Assembly (NCBI GenBank): GCA_902805545.1
Contig: CADCTD010000136.1
Coordinates: forward strand, 1-46,615
DNA length: 46,615 bases
Direction: 5' to 3'
Source: an uncultured Craurococcus sp.
Lineage (GTDB): Bacteria > Pseudomonadota > Alphaproteobacteria > Acetobacterales > Acetobacteraceae
The notes under the pieces were generated by a model, which was not told the DNA's origin, searched no databases, and was given only the letters and a program-made list of their open reading frames with translations. Shown in pieces: positions 9,337 through 16,092 of this stretch; positions within the stretch are counted from its first letter, which is position 1; each line of letters opens with the position of its first letter. A program made the position numbers and the translations under genes.

Positions 9337-9542
9337 GCCATCTCCCAAGGAAGGATTTCTTGTCAGGATAGATTAGACCCAGTCGATGGCGAAGCTGTGG
9401 CGCAGTTGTCAAGCCATTGCGCGCCACCGGGCCGGTCGAGCCTACCCTGTAATCAATATTTCGCTTCACCTCCTGTCAGATGCCGTCACGGCGCCACATT
9501 CATAATGCGCCATGTGGCCTGAATGGACCTAGATTGACGATC

Positions 9543-10691
9543 ATGCCCTTTCCTGTTGTTTCTGACGCGCCTGGCGCGGAAACCCCGGCCCTGCCTGCGG
9601 CGGCGCTGTCGCTGCGGGCGGTGCACCGTGCTGCGTCGGAGCTGCGGCGGGGCACGCCCGTGCTGTTGCGTGCCGGCGACCATGCGCTGGTGATCGCCGC
9701 TGCGGAGACCGTCGGCGCGGCGGGGCTGGCCGAGCTGGCGGCCCAGGCCAAGGGTCCGGCGGTGCTGCTGCTGGCGCCGAGTCGCGCGGCGGACATCGCG
9801 CCCACGCCCGTGCTGCGGCCGGTGCAGGGGGTGGAGGAAGCGGCGATCGCGCTGCGGGCCCCGCCGGCCCTGCTGGACCCGGCGCTGCTGCGAAGCCTCG
9901 CCGACCCGACCGCCGACCGGCTGCCCGAAGGCAACCGGGCGGAGCGCGTGCCGGCGCCGCCGGCCTCCGACGCGGCGCTGGCGCTGGCCAAGCTCGGCCG
10001 GCTGCTGCCGGCGGTATTGGCAGCGCCGGCCGGGCCTGCGCGGGGCGAGCTGCTGGTGGTGGAGGCGAAGGACGTGCTCGCCTATCCGCTGGAGGCCGCG
10101 ACCACGCTGCGGAAGGTCGCCGAGGCGGCGGTGCCGCTCGAGGATGCGCCGGATGCCCGCATCGCCGCCTTCCGCGCGGCGGATGGGGGCATCGAGCATC
10201 TCGCCATCCTGATCGGGCGGCCGGAGGAGGAGGGGGCGCCGCTCGTCCGGCTGCATTCCGAATGCTTCACGGGCGACCTGCTCGGCTCGCTCCGCTGCGA
10301 TTGCGGGCCGCAGCTCCGCGGCGCCATCCGGCGCATGGGGGAGGCGGGGTCGGGCGTGCTGCTCTACCTGGCGCAGGAGGGGCGAGGGATCGGCCTGGTC
10401 AACAAGCTCCGCGCCTATCGGCTGCAGGATGGCGGGCTGGACACGCTCGACGCCAACCGGGCGCTGGGCTACGGCGCGGATGAGCGGAACTTCATGGTGG
10501 CGGCGACCATGCTGCGCCAGCTCGGCATCGAGCGGGTGCGGCTGCTGACCAACAACCCGGAGAAGCTGGCCTCGCTCGGCGCCTGCGGCATCACCGTCGA
10601 GGCGCGGGAGGCGCATTCCTTCGCGCCGAACGGCGTCAATGACGGCTATCTCGAGACCAAGGCGCGGCGCTTCGGCCATCTGCTGACGTGA
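9543..10691 (+). CDS. ribA: GTP cyclohydrolase II (RibA) with N-terminal extension
   Basis: 382 residues, about twice the core enzyme. The C-terminal 180 residues are GTP cyclohydrolase II, which opens GTP to start riboflavin synthesis. Zinc ligands are C241, C252 and C254 (HSECFTGD...RCDCG), followed by the catalytic YLAQEGRGIGLVNKLRAY and the late RVRLLTNNPEKL. The first 200 residues are alanine-rich; they do not show the acidic active-site motifs of DHBP synthase (RibB), so I see no sign of a bifunctional RibBA. The ATG at 9543 is preferred to an upstream one at 9480. No FMN riboswitch was recognised in the 206-nt leader. The stop overlaps the next start (GTGA). Confidence 0.93.
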   Translation: MPFPVVSDAPGAETPALPAAALSLRAVHRAASELRRGTPVLLRAGDHALVIAAAETVGAAGLAELAAQAKGPAVLLLAPSRAADIAPTPVLRPVQGVEEAAIALRAPPALLDPALLRSLADPTADRLPEGNRAERVPAPPASDAALALAKLGRLLPAVLAAPAGPARGELLVVEAKDVLAYPLEAATTLRKVAEAAVPLEDAPDARIAAFRAADGGIEHLAILIGRPEEEGAPLVRLHSECFTGDLLGSLRCDCGPQLRGAIRRMGEAGSGVLLYLAQEGRGIGLVNKLRAYRLQDGGLDTLDANRALGYGADERNFMVAATMLRQLGIERVRLLTNNPEKLASLGACGITVEAREAHSFAPNGVNDGYLETKARRFGHLLT

Positions 10692-11185
10692 CCACGGCCA
10701 TCCTCCGGCGGGACGGGGTGCTGCGGCTGGAGGCCGGGGCCTGGCGCTGCGCGCTCGGCAAGGGCGGCATCCGGCGGGACAAGCGCGAGGGGGATGGGGC
10801 GACGCCGGTCGGGCTGCTGCCGCTGCGGCGGGTGCTCTACCGGGCAGACCGGGTGGCGGCGCCGCGCTGCCGCACCGGCGTGGAGCCGATCGCGCCGTCC
10901 GATGGCTGGTGCGACGATCCGGGGCATGCCGACTACAACCGTCCGGTCCGCCTGCCGCATCCGGCGCGGCATGAGGCGCTGTGGCGGGAGGACCCGCTCT
11001 ACGACATCATCGGCGTGCTCGGCTGGAACGACGCGCCGGTGGAGCGGGGGAGGGGGAGCGCCATCTTCCTCCACCTCGCGCGTGCCGACCTGGCGCCGAC
11101 CGAGGGCTGCATCGCCCTGCCGGAGCGCGACCTGCGGGCGGTGCTGGCGGCGGGGCTGAGCGCCATCGAGGTCATGGACGAATGA
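10688..11185 (+). CDS. L,D-transpeptidase-family (YkuD) protein
   Basis: 165 residues, starting with GTG inside the ribA stop (GTGA overlap), so translationally coupled. It matches the small YkuD-type family (COG3786 style): GATPVGLLPLRRVLYR, then DDPGHADYNRPVRLP, then the catalytic His at H129 (AIFLHLAR) and Cys at C141 in APTEGCIALP. The usual SHGC is PTEGC here, which is normal for this subgroup. There is no signal peptide or membrane helix, which is odd for an enzyme acting on periplasmic peptidoglycan; either export uses another route or the substrate differs. The ribA-ykuD pairing is seen in other alphaproteobacteria as far as I recall. Confidence 0.85.
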   Translation: MTTAILRRDGVLRLEAGAWRCALGKGGIRRDKREGDGATPVGLLPLRRVLYRADRVAAPRCRTGVEPIAPSDGWCDDPGHADYNRPVRLPHPARHEALWREDPLYDIIGVLGWNDAPVERGRGSAIFLHLARADLAPTEGCIALPERDLRAVLAAGLSAIEVMDE

Positions 11186-11250
11186 TGGCCGCCTGGACAT
11201 CCTCCGGCTGATCCTGCCACTGTCACGGCCAAAGGCGGGAGGCCCGAGGG

Positions 11251-11415
11251 ATGGCAGGCAGCATCAGTGCAATTCTCGCGCGGCCGGTGCCGATTGTGGC
11301 CGGCCTGATGGGGCTCGGGGCCGTGCTCGCCTATGTCGAGCAGGGCACGGCGGCGGCCCTGGCCTTCATGGCGGCCGGTCTGGTCCTGATGATAGCCTAC
11401 GGACGGATGCACTAA
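11251..11415 (+). CDS. Small two-helix membrane protein, 54 residues
   Basis: A short frame starting MAGSISAILARPVPIVAG and ending IAYGRMH. It has two hydrophobic stretches (about residues 13-29 and 34-50) separated by YVEQGTAAA, so it is predicted to be a hairpin membrane protein. GGGAGG stands 8 nt before the ATG, a good ribosome site, and this is the main reason to call it. It lies 65 nt after the L,D-transpeptidase gene on the same strand and ends 30 nt from convergent yggS. No known family is recognised. It could be a spurious frame, but composition, spacing and ribosome site favour a real gene. Confidence 0.6.
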   Translation: MAGSISAILARPVPIVAGLMGLGAVLAYVEQGTAAALAFMAAGLVLMIAYGRMH

Positions 11416-11445
11416 GCCGCGCCTCAGGCCTCCGGCGATCAGGGT

Positions 11446-12111
11446 CTAGGCCCTTGCTCCGAAGATGGCGCTGCCGACCCGGACATGGGTGGCGCCGCAG
11501 GCGATCGCCGCCTCGAAATCGGCGCTCATCCCCATGCTGAGCACCGGCAGGGCGTGGCGGGCGGCGAGCTCCGCCAGATAGTGGAAGTGCGGGCCCGGGT
11601 CCTCCGCCGCGGGCGGGATGCACATGAGGCCGCGGACTGGCAGGTCCCACTCCTCGCGGCAGGCGCGGAGGAAGGCTTCGGCCTCGGCGCGGGGAATGCC
11701 GGCCTTCTGCGGCTCGTCGCCGGTATTCACCTGGACGAGGAGGTCGGGGCGGCGGCCCTCCTTCGCCATGGCCTCGGCGAGGGCCGCGGCGAGCTTCGGG
11801 CGGTCCAGGCTTTCGATGACATCGGCGATGCGGACGGCGTCGCGCGCCTTGTTGGTCTGCAGCCCGCCGATGACGTGCAGGCGGAGCGCGGGCCAGGCGG
11901 GGCGGAGCGGGGGAAACTTCCCGGCGGCCTCCTGCACGCGGTTCTCGCCGAAGACGACCTGGCCGGCGGCCAGCGCCGCGGCCACGGCCTCGGCCGGGTT
12001 GGTCTTGGAGACGGCGACGAGGGTGACGGCACCGGCCGGGCGGTTGGCGCGGGCGGTGGCCTCGGCGATCCTCTGCCGGATCAGGGCGAGGTTGGCGGCG
12101 ATGTCGGTCAT
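11446..12111 (-). CDS. yggS: YggS/PROSC-family PLP homeostasis protein
   Basis: 221 residues, normal length. It is a pyridoxal-phosphate-binding TIM-barrel protein (alanine-racemase-like fold) that buffers PLP and affects amino-acid and keto-acid metabolism; it has no known catalytic reaction. K36 in LVAVSKTNP is the PLP lysine. Further signatures are FGENRVQEAAGK (about 54-65), LHVIGGLQTNKAR, LLVQVNTGDEPQKAG, GLMCIP and the C-terminal LSMGMSADFEAAIACGATHVRVGSAIFG. The stretch GGLQTNK differs slightly from the usual GHLQxNK. Its start is only three bases from the divergent thiE-like start. Confidence 0.93.
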   Translation of the reverse strand: MTDIAANLALIRQRIAEATARANRPAGAVTLVAVSKTNPAEAVAAALAAGQVVFGENRVQEAAGKFPPLRPAWPALRLHVIGGLQTNKARDAVRIADVIESLDRPKLAAALAEAMAKEGRRPDLLVQVNTGDEPQKAGIPRAEAEAFLRACREEWDLPVRGLMCIPPAAEDPGPHFHYLAELAARHALPVLSMGMSADFEAAIACGATHVRVGSAIFGARA

Positions 12112-12114
12112 GCG

Positions 12115-12696
12115 ATGGGCAAGCTAGAGGCGGCGGCGCGGCGGCTCAAGCCATGGGCGGGGCCGCGGCTGGTGCTGGTCAGCGACCCGTTGCGGCTGCC
12201 GGACCCGCGCGCGCTGGCGGCCCGCCTGCCGCCGGGGGGGGCGGTGCTTGCGCGCGGGGTGGCGCCGGGGGTGCTCGACGGGCTTGCCGGGATCGTCCGC
12301 GCAAGGCAGGCGGGCCTGATCATCGGCGGGGACGGGCGGCTGGCGCTCCGGCTCGGGGCGGGGCTGCACCTGCCGGACCGGGACGGGGTGGCGGGGCTGC
12401 TGCCCTTCCTGCGGGCGCGGCGTGGCCGCGGGCTGCTGCTGACGGCGGCGGTGCATGGCCGACGGGGGCTGGCCCGGGCAAGGCGGCTCCGCGCCGATGC
12501 GGTGCTGGTCTCGCCGGTCTTCCCGACGCGAAGCCACCCCGGGGCGAGGGGGCTCGGGCCGCTGCGCTGGGCGGCGCTGGCGCGGCGGGCGGGCCGGCCG
12601 GCGATCGCGCTCGGGGGGATCGGGCCAGGGAATGCGGGGCGGCTGCCGCGCTGGGCGGCAGGGCTGGCGGCGATCGATGGTTTCCGGCCTTTGTGA
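12115..12696 (+). CDS. Thiamine-phosphate-synthase-like protein (ThiE/TenI family)
   Basis: 193 residues, a TIM barrel of the ThiE/TenI group. Seen motifs are LVLVSDPLRLPDP (start of the barrel), HLPDRDG, AAVHGRRGLARARRLRADAV and the ThiE-like phosphate loop VSPVFPTRSHPGARGLGPLRW, followed by AIALGGIGPGNA. ThiE couples HMP-PP with thiazole phosphate; TenI regulates or aromatises thiazole. The sequence is alanine/arginine-rich and shorter than classic ThiE (about 210). Its ATG lies only three bases from the divergent yggS ATG, with no clear ribosome site, so it may be leaderless or start further in. No other thi gene and no TPP riboswitch are near. Confidence 0.75.
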   Translation: MGKLEAAARRLKPWAGPRLVLVSDPLRLPDPRALAARLPPGGAVLARGVAPGVLDGLAGIVRARQAGLIIGGDGRLALRLGAGLHLPDRDGVAGLLPFLRARRGRGLLLTAAVHGRRGLARARRLRADAVLVSPVFPTRSHPGARGLGPLRWAALARRAGRPAIALGGIGPGNAGRLPRWAAGLAAIDGFRPL

Positions 12697-12770
12697 CAAA
12701 ACTCGTACAAACCGCTGTGGCGACGGCGCCACAGTGTCTCAGCGAAGTCGCGGTAATGCCGTGTCGCCGG

Positions 12771-12800
12771 TTGCCGCAGTTTAAGGCGCTGGCCCATAGT
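12771..12800 (+). promoter_or_regulatory. Possible porin promoter
   Basis: TTGCCG and CATAGT with an 18-nt spacer stand about 140 nt upstream of the porin ATG, in a 244-nt gap that holds no gene. The match to a sigma-70 promoter is only fair, and the long leader is unproven. The gap also contains TTGTGACAAAACTCGTAC just after the thiE-like stop, which is AT-richer than its surroundings. Confidence 0.3.
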
Positions 12801-12940
12801 CCGGTGCGGACCCGATCATGTCCGTCATCCGGCATGGGTCGGGTTTGGGTATGGCTCCTGCCAAAGTGGCGCAAGCTATGGGGGGGCGGGTCAGTCAGAC
12901 AGGGAACAGCCGGCCAGCCCGGCGAGTGAGGAGGTTTAGA

Positions 12941-14410
12941 ATGCGCAAGATACTGCTGGGCACGACCGCGGTGGTCGGCGCGGCGCTCCTGGCCCCGGCC
13001 GTCGCCGTGGCCCAGGAAGCCCCGACCGTCCGCATCGGCGGCTTCTTCCGGGCCTACTACGGCAACACGCAGCAGAGCGGCCGGAACAGCACCACGCCGT
13101 CCAGCCTGGCGACCAACACGTCGGGTGCGACGTCCAACCTGAACCAGCAGACAACCCCTGGGGCTCAGACCACGGCCATCGGCGCCACCACGACCGAGAG
13201 CGCCGGCAACGTTGCCCGGCTTTCGAAGAACGACTTCAGCACCGACGCCGAGGTCCATGTCTTCGTCAACGGCAAGACGGCCAATGGCCTGTCCTATGGT
13301 GCGGTGGTCGAGATCGCCTTCAACCAGCAGGAAGGCCGCAACATCGTCCAGCAGCGTGCCAGCACCGGCAAGACGACGGCGAGCATCGACGAGATGTATG
13401 CCTTCGTCGCGTCGCCCACCTTCGGCCAGATCCGCTTCGGTGACGAGGACGGCCCGGTCGGCGGCCTGATGAACTCCGGCGTCATCACCAACTTCGGCAC
13501 CGGCGGCATCTACGGCGACCGCGAGTCCTTCGTGACCCGCCAGGCCAATGTGCGGACCACGACCTCTCCGGGTGGCCTGGGCGACAACACCAAGATCATC
13601 TACCTGTCGCCGCAGTTCTTCGGCTTCGACTTCGGCGCCAGCTTCGCCTTCAACTACAACGAAGGCGAGGACACGGGCTGCCCGAGCAACCAGAGCAGCG
13701 GGTTCTGCGACGCCGCCTATGCCTTCACCGGCGCCAGCAACTTCGGCATCGCGGCCGCTGGTCCGAACCAGTCGGTTCGCCGCAACGAGTACCAGGCGGC
13801 TGTCCGCTGGCGCGGCAGCCTCGCGGGTATCGGCCTGGCGGTCACCGGTGGCTATGTCGGCGCCGGCGCGGCGCGCGAGCTGACGCTGCAGGGCACGCAG
13901 GCGCGGCTGTTCAACAACCTGAACGTCTTCCAGGTCGGCGCCCAGGCTTCGGCCTACGGCTTCACGGTCGGCGCGCAGTACGAGCACGGCGACGCGAACT
14001 TCTTCTGGGGCAACACCCTTCGTGGTGACCGCCCGATGGATCAGTTCTTCACCGGCGCCAGCTACACGATCGGGCCGGTCACCATCGGTGGCAACTACCT
14101 GATCCAGACCGTCGAGGGCGGCAGCCGCAGCTCCTTCAGCGCAGCTGCGGCCAATGCCGGCAGCAGCACCGGCCTCGTCGCCAACCCCGGCACCCCGGGC
14201 GTCGGCAACGGGACCAATGCGGCCTTGATGCGCCGCATCGGCTGGGGCGTCGGCGGCAACTACCGTCTGGCACCGGGCCTCGACATCGTCGCGGAATACA
14301 GCAGCTACACCGTGGCCGAGCGTGGCCGCGACCTCGACCCGTCCAACCCGGGCATCCAGGACCGCAACACCGCGAAGGTGTTCATCCTGGGCACCCGCCT
14401 GGCCTTCTGA
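12941..14410 (+). CDS. Gram-negative outer-membrane porin
   Basis: 489 residues. The start is set by GAGGAGG 6 nt upstream. A signal peptide (MRKILLGTTAVVGAALLAPAVAVAQ, cut after AVAQ or nearby) is followed by APTVRIGGFFRAYYGN, the usual first strand of alphaproteobacterial porins. The rest alternates in porin fashion, with GQIRFGDEDGPVGG (the conserved porin segment after strand 3), Gly/Asn-rich turns and a C-terminal phenylalanine (GTRLAF) needed for BAM-mediated insertion. It forms a general diffusion channel; substrate preference cannot be read from the sequence. Codon use is more restricted than in its neighbours, as expected for high expression. A strong intrinsic terminator follows. 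Confidence 0.93.
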   Translation: MRKILLGTTAVVGAALLAPAVAVAQEAPTVRIGGFFRAYYGNTQQSGRNSTTPSSLATNTSGATSNLNQQTTPGAQTTAIGATTTESAGNVARLSKNDFSTDAEVHVFVNGKTANGLSYGAVVEIAFNQQEGRNIVQQRASTGKTTASIDEMYAFVASPTFGQIRFGDEDGPVGGLMNSGVITNFGTGGIYGDRESFVTRQANVRTTTSPGGLGDNTKIIYLSPQFFGFDFGASFAFNYNEGEDTGCPSNQSSGFCDAAYAFTGASNFGIAAAGPNQSVRRNEYQAAVRWRGSLAGIGLAVTGGYVGAGAARELTLQGTQARLFNNLNVFQVGAQASAYGFTVGAQYEHGDANFFWGNTLRGDRPMDQFFTGASYTIGPVTIGGNYLIQTVEGGSRSSFSAAAANAGSSTGLVANPGTPGVGNGTNAALMRRIGWGVGGNYRLAPGLDIVAEYSSYTVAERGRDLDPSNPGIQDRNTAKVFILGTRLAF

Positions 14411-14431
14411 TCCTCCGGGACCAGCGGAACG

Positions 14432-14462
14432 GGGGCGGCAGGGCAACCTGCCGCCCCTTTTT
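14432..14462 (+). terminator. Rho-independent terminator of the porin gene
   Basis: A perfect 11-bp stem (GGGGCGGCAGG / CCTGCCGCCCC) closes a GCAA tetraloop and is followed by five T residues and an AT-rich tail. It lies 21 nt after the porin stop codon. This is the clearest terminator in the window. Confidence 0.95.
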
Positions 14463-14520
14463 ATTTCTGAACAAAATTGATGCTTGATTGCCCAGGCGGC
14501 GCATCTAGTGTGCGCGCATC

Positions 14521-15057
14521 ATGAAGCCTGTCCTTTTCGCTTTCGTTGCCGCCCTTCCCCTGCTTGCCGCTTGCGGCGGCGAAAATCAGCGCCTTGTCGG
14601 CAATGACGAGTATGGCGACTGGCGCCAAGGCCGGGCGCGCAACCGGCCCCAGGGCGCGAGCGCCGGCATCGTCGTCTTCGGCGTCGACAAGGACCGCGAG
14701 GCGCGCGAGGCGGCCGCCAGCGGCGGCGGCACCGGGCTCAGCGTGAACGCCTATCTCTGGCGGGCGACGCTCGACACGCTGTCCTTCATGCCGCTGGCCT
14801 CGGCCGATCCCTTCGGCGGGACGATCATCACCGACTGGTACGCGCCGGCCACGGCCAATGGCGAGCGGTTCCGGGCCCAGGCCTATGTGCTGGGCCGCCA
14901 GCTCCGTTCGGACGGGGTGCGGGTGCAGGTATTCCGGCAGACGCTGGATCGCGGGCAGTGGGTGGACAGCCCGGTCTCGCCCTCGACCAACTCGGATCTC
15001 GAGGACAAGGTCCTGGCCCGGGCGCGGGAACTGCGGAGCCAGTCGGCCTCGCGCTAG
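14521..15057 (+). CDS. DUF3576 lipoprotein
   Basis: 178 residues. The signal peptide ends in a lipobox (PLLAAC) with the lipidated cysteine at C18, so this is a membrane-anchored lipoprotein. The core carries VNAYLWRATLDTLSFMPLASADPFGGTIITDWY, the signature of the DUF3576 family, which is widespread in alphaproteobacteria and of unknown function. As far as I know it normally lies directly upstream of leuS; here about 5.5 kb carrying a small lipoprotein, cox genes and a hydrolase lie between them. There is no evident ribosome site before the ATG. Confidence 0.88.
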   Translation: MKPVLFAFVAALPLLAACGGENQRLVGNDEYGDWRQGRARNRPQGASAGIVVFGVDKDREAREAAASGGGTGLSVNAYLWRATLDTLSFMPLASADPFGGTIITDWYAPATANGERFRAQAYVLGRQLRSDGVRVQVFRQTLDRGQWVDSPVSPSTNSDLEDKVLARARELRSQSASR

Positions 15058-15148
15058 GGCCTGAACCCAATCGGCTTGGCGGCCGGTCATCGCCGCGAGA
15101 CCCGAGGGTGGCGTCCGAGCTGGAGTTTGGCGCCGGGGAGGGGCGGCG

Positions 15149-15177
15149 TGGACTTGCCCATGGAGCCCGGCTATACT
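15149..15177 (+). promoter_or_regulatory. Probable sigma-70 promoter of the 73-residue lipoprotein
   Basis: TGGACT and TATACT with a 17-nt spacer. The -10 box is five of six to consensus and stands out in this GC-rich DNA. It lies 28 nt before the ATG of the small lipoprotein gene. Confidence 0.5.
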
Positions 15178-15205
15178 CGGTCCGCAATCGATATGGTGAA
15201 CGGCG

Positions 15206-15427
15206 ATGGTTCGGATCGCTTTGGCGCTGTCCGTGATGGCGATGGCGGGTGGCTGTAGCTCCGCGGACGTGGACAGGGCCGTGGCCTGGATCAACTCGGG
15301 TTCCGGCATGTCCGTCGGAATGGGTCCCTATGGCGGAGGGGCTCTCGGCCTGAACGCCCAGCGCGAGCGCGCCGAGAAAAACCTTTACGGCTGGAGCTCG
15401 GTCGGAACCCTGCGCAGCGGCCCCTAG
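15206..15427 (+). CDS. Small putative lipoprotein, 73 residues
   Basis: Short protein with a hydrophobic N-terminus (VRIALALSVMAMAGGC) that fits a lipoprotein signal, with the acceptor cysteine at C17, and then a Gly/Ser-rich mature part containing YGGGALGLNAQRERAEKNLYGW. No family is recognised. The ribosome site is weak (GGTGAA), but a good promoter lies just upstream. It stands alone between DUF3576 and a repeat element, in a region that looks like an insertion relative to the usual DUF3576-leuS order. It could be a strain-specific gene or a remnant. Confidence 0.5.
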   Translation: MVRIALALSVMAMAGGCSSADVDRAVAWINSGSGMSVGMGPYGGGALGLNAQRERAEKNLYGWSSVGTLRSGP

Positions 15428-15487
15428 AGGCACTTCCACGGCTCGCCGTAGGGGGTCTCCAACGACCGAACTGATTGGGTTCTGACC

Positions 15488-15595
15488 TTAGAGCAAGCGC
15501 CGATCGGATGGAATTACCTGATCGGAGTAATTTGCTCGACCAAACGACAGACCAGAATGGGTCTCGTGAGCCAGGTCGAACGGAAACCGCTCTAA
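15488..15595 (-). repeat. MITE-like interspersed repeat, copy B, with terminal inverted repeats
   Basis: A 108-bp stretch bounded by TTAGAGC on the left and GCTCTAA on the right, a 7-bp perfect terminal inverted repeat. Its reverse complement aligns along nearly its whole length with the stretch at 129-229; for example CGTGAGCCAGG at 15565-15575 matches CCTGGCTCACG at 149-159. The right terminus supplies the TAG stop of coxS. No transposase gene is present. I infer a non-autonomous element. Confidence 0.7.
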
Positions 15596-16092
15596 CGCAC
15601 GGGCGCAACCTCCGTCCACTTACCGAGCGCCTGGGCGGCGGCGCGGACGGATTTCAGGATGTTCTGGTAGCCGGTGCAGCGGCAGAGGTTCGAGGAGAGG
15701 ACGTGGCGCAGCCGCGCCTCATCCACCGGCTCCGGCTGCTCCAGCATCCAGGTCGCCAGCATCAGGAAGCCGGGCGTGCAGAAGCCGCATTGCAGGCCGT
15801 GATTCTCCCAGAAGGCGCGCTGGAGCGGGTCGAGGGTGCCGTCGGCGGCGGCTAGGCCTTCGACGGTACGGACGGCACGGCCATCGGCCTGGACGCCGAA
15901 GAGCAGGCAGGCACGCACCGGCTCGCCCTCCAGCAGCACGGTGCAGGCGCCGCAGACGCCGTGCTCGCAGCCAAGATGGGTGCCGGTCAGGCCGCACTCA
16001 TCGCGCAGCGTATCCGCAAGGCTGCGACGGGGCTCGACGGCGACCTCATGCGGCACGCCGTTCACGGTGAGGCGGATCGGCATCTTGCTCAT
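15592..16092 (-). CDS. Molybdenum hydroxylase small subunit, (2Fe-2S) protein (CoxS-like)
   Basis: 166 residues. It carries two [2Fe-2S] clusters: a plant-type ferredoxin set C42, C47, C50, C62 (GCEHGVCGAC...C) and the XDH-type set C102, C105, C137, C139 (QCGFCTPG...CRCTG). It passes electrons from the molybdenum site of the large subunit to FAD in the medium subunit. Its ATG overlaps the large-subunit stop (ATGA), so translation is coupled. The TAG stop is formed by the end of an interspersed repeat, so the last residues may have been changed when the repeat inserted. Confidence 0.92.
   Translation of the reverse strand: MSKMPIRLTVNGVPHEVAVEPRRSLADTLRDECGLTGTHLGCEHGVCGACTVLLEGEPVRACLLFGVQADGRAVRTVEGLAAADGTLDPLQRAFWENHGLQCGFCTPGFLMLATWMLEQPEPVDEARLRHVLSSNLCRCTGYQNILKSVRAAAQALGKWTEVAPVR

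Noticed and set aside
9337-9542. Possible FMN riboswitch before ribA
   Set aside because: The conserved RFN core words were not found in this leader.
15059-15205. Third copy of the MITE-like repeat
   Set aside because: Only short words (AACCCAATCGG) recur, in the neighbouring sequence near 15475; the full unit is not present.
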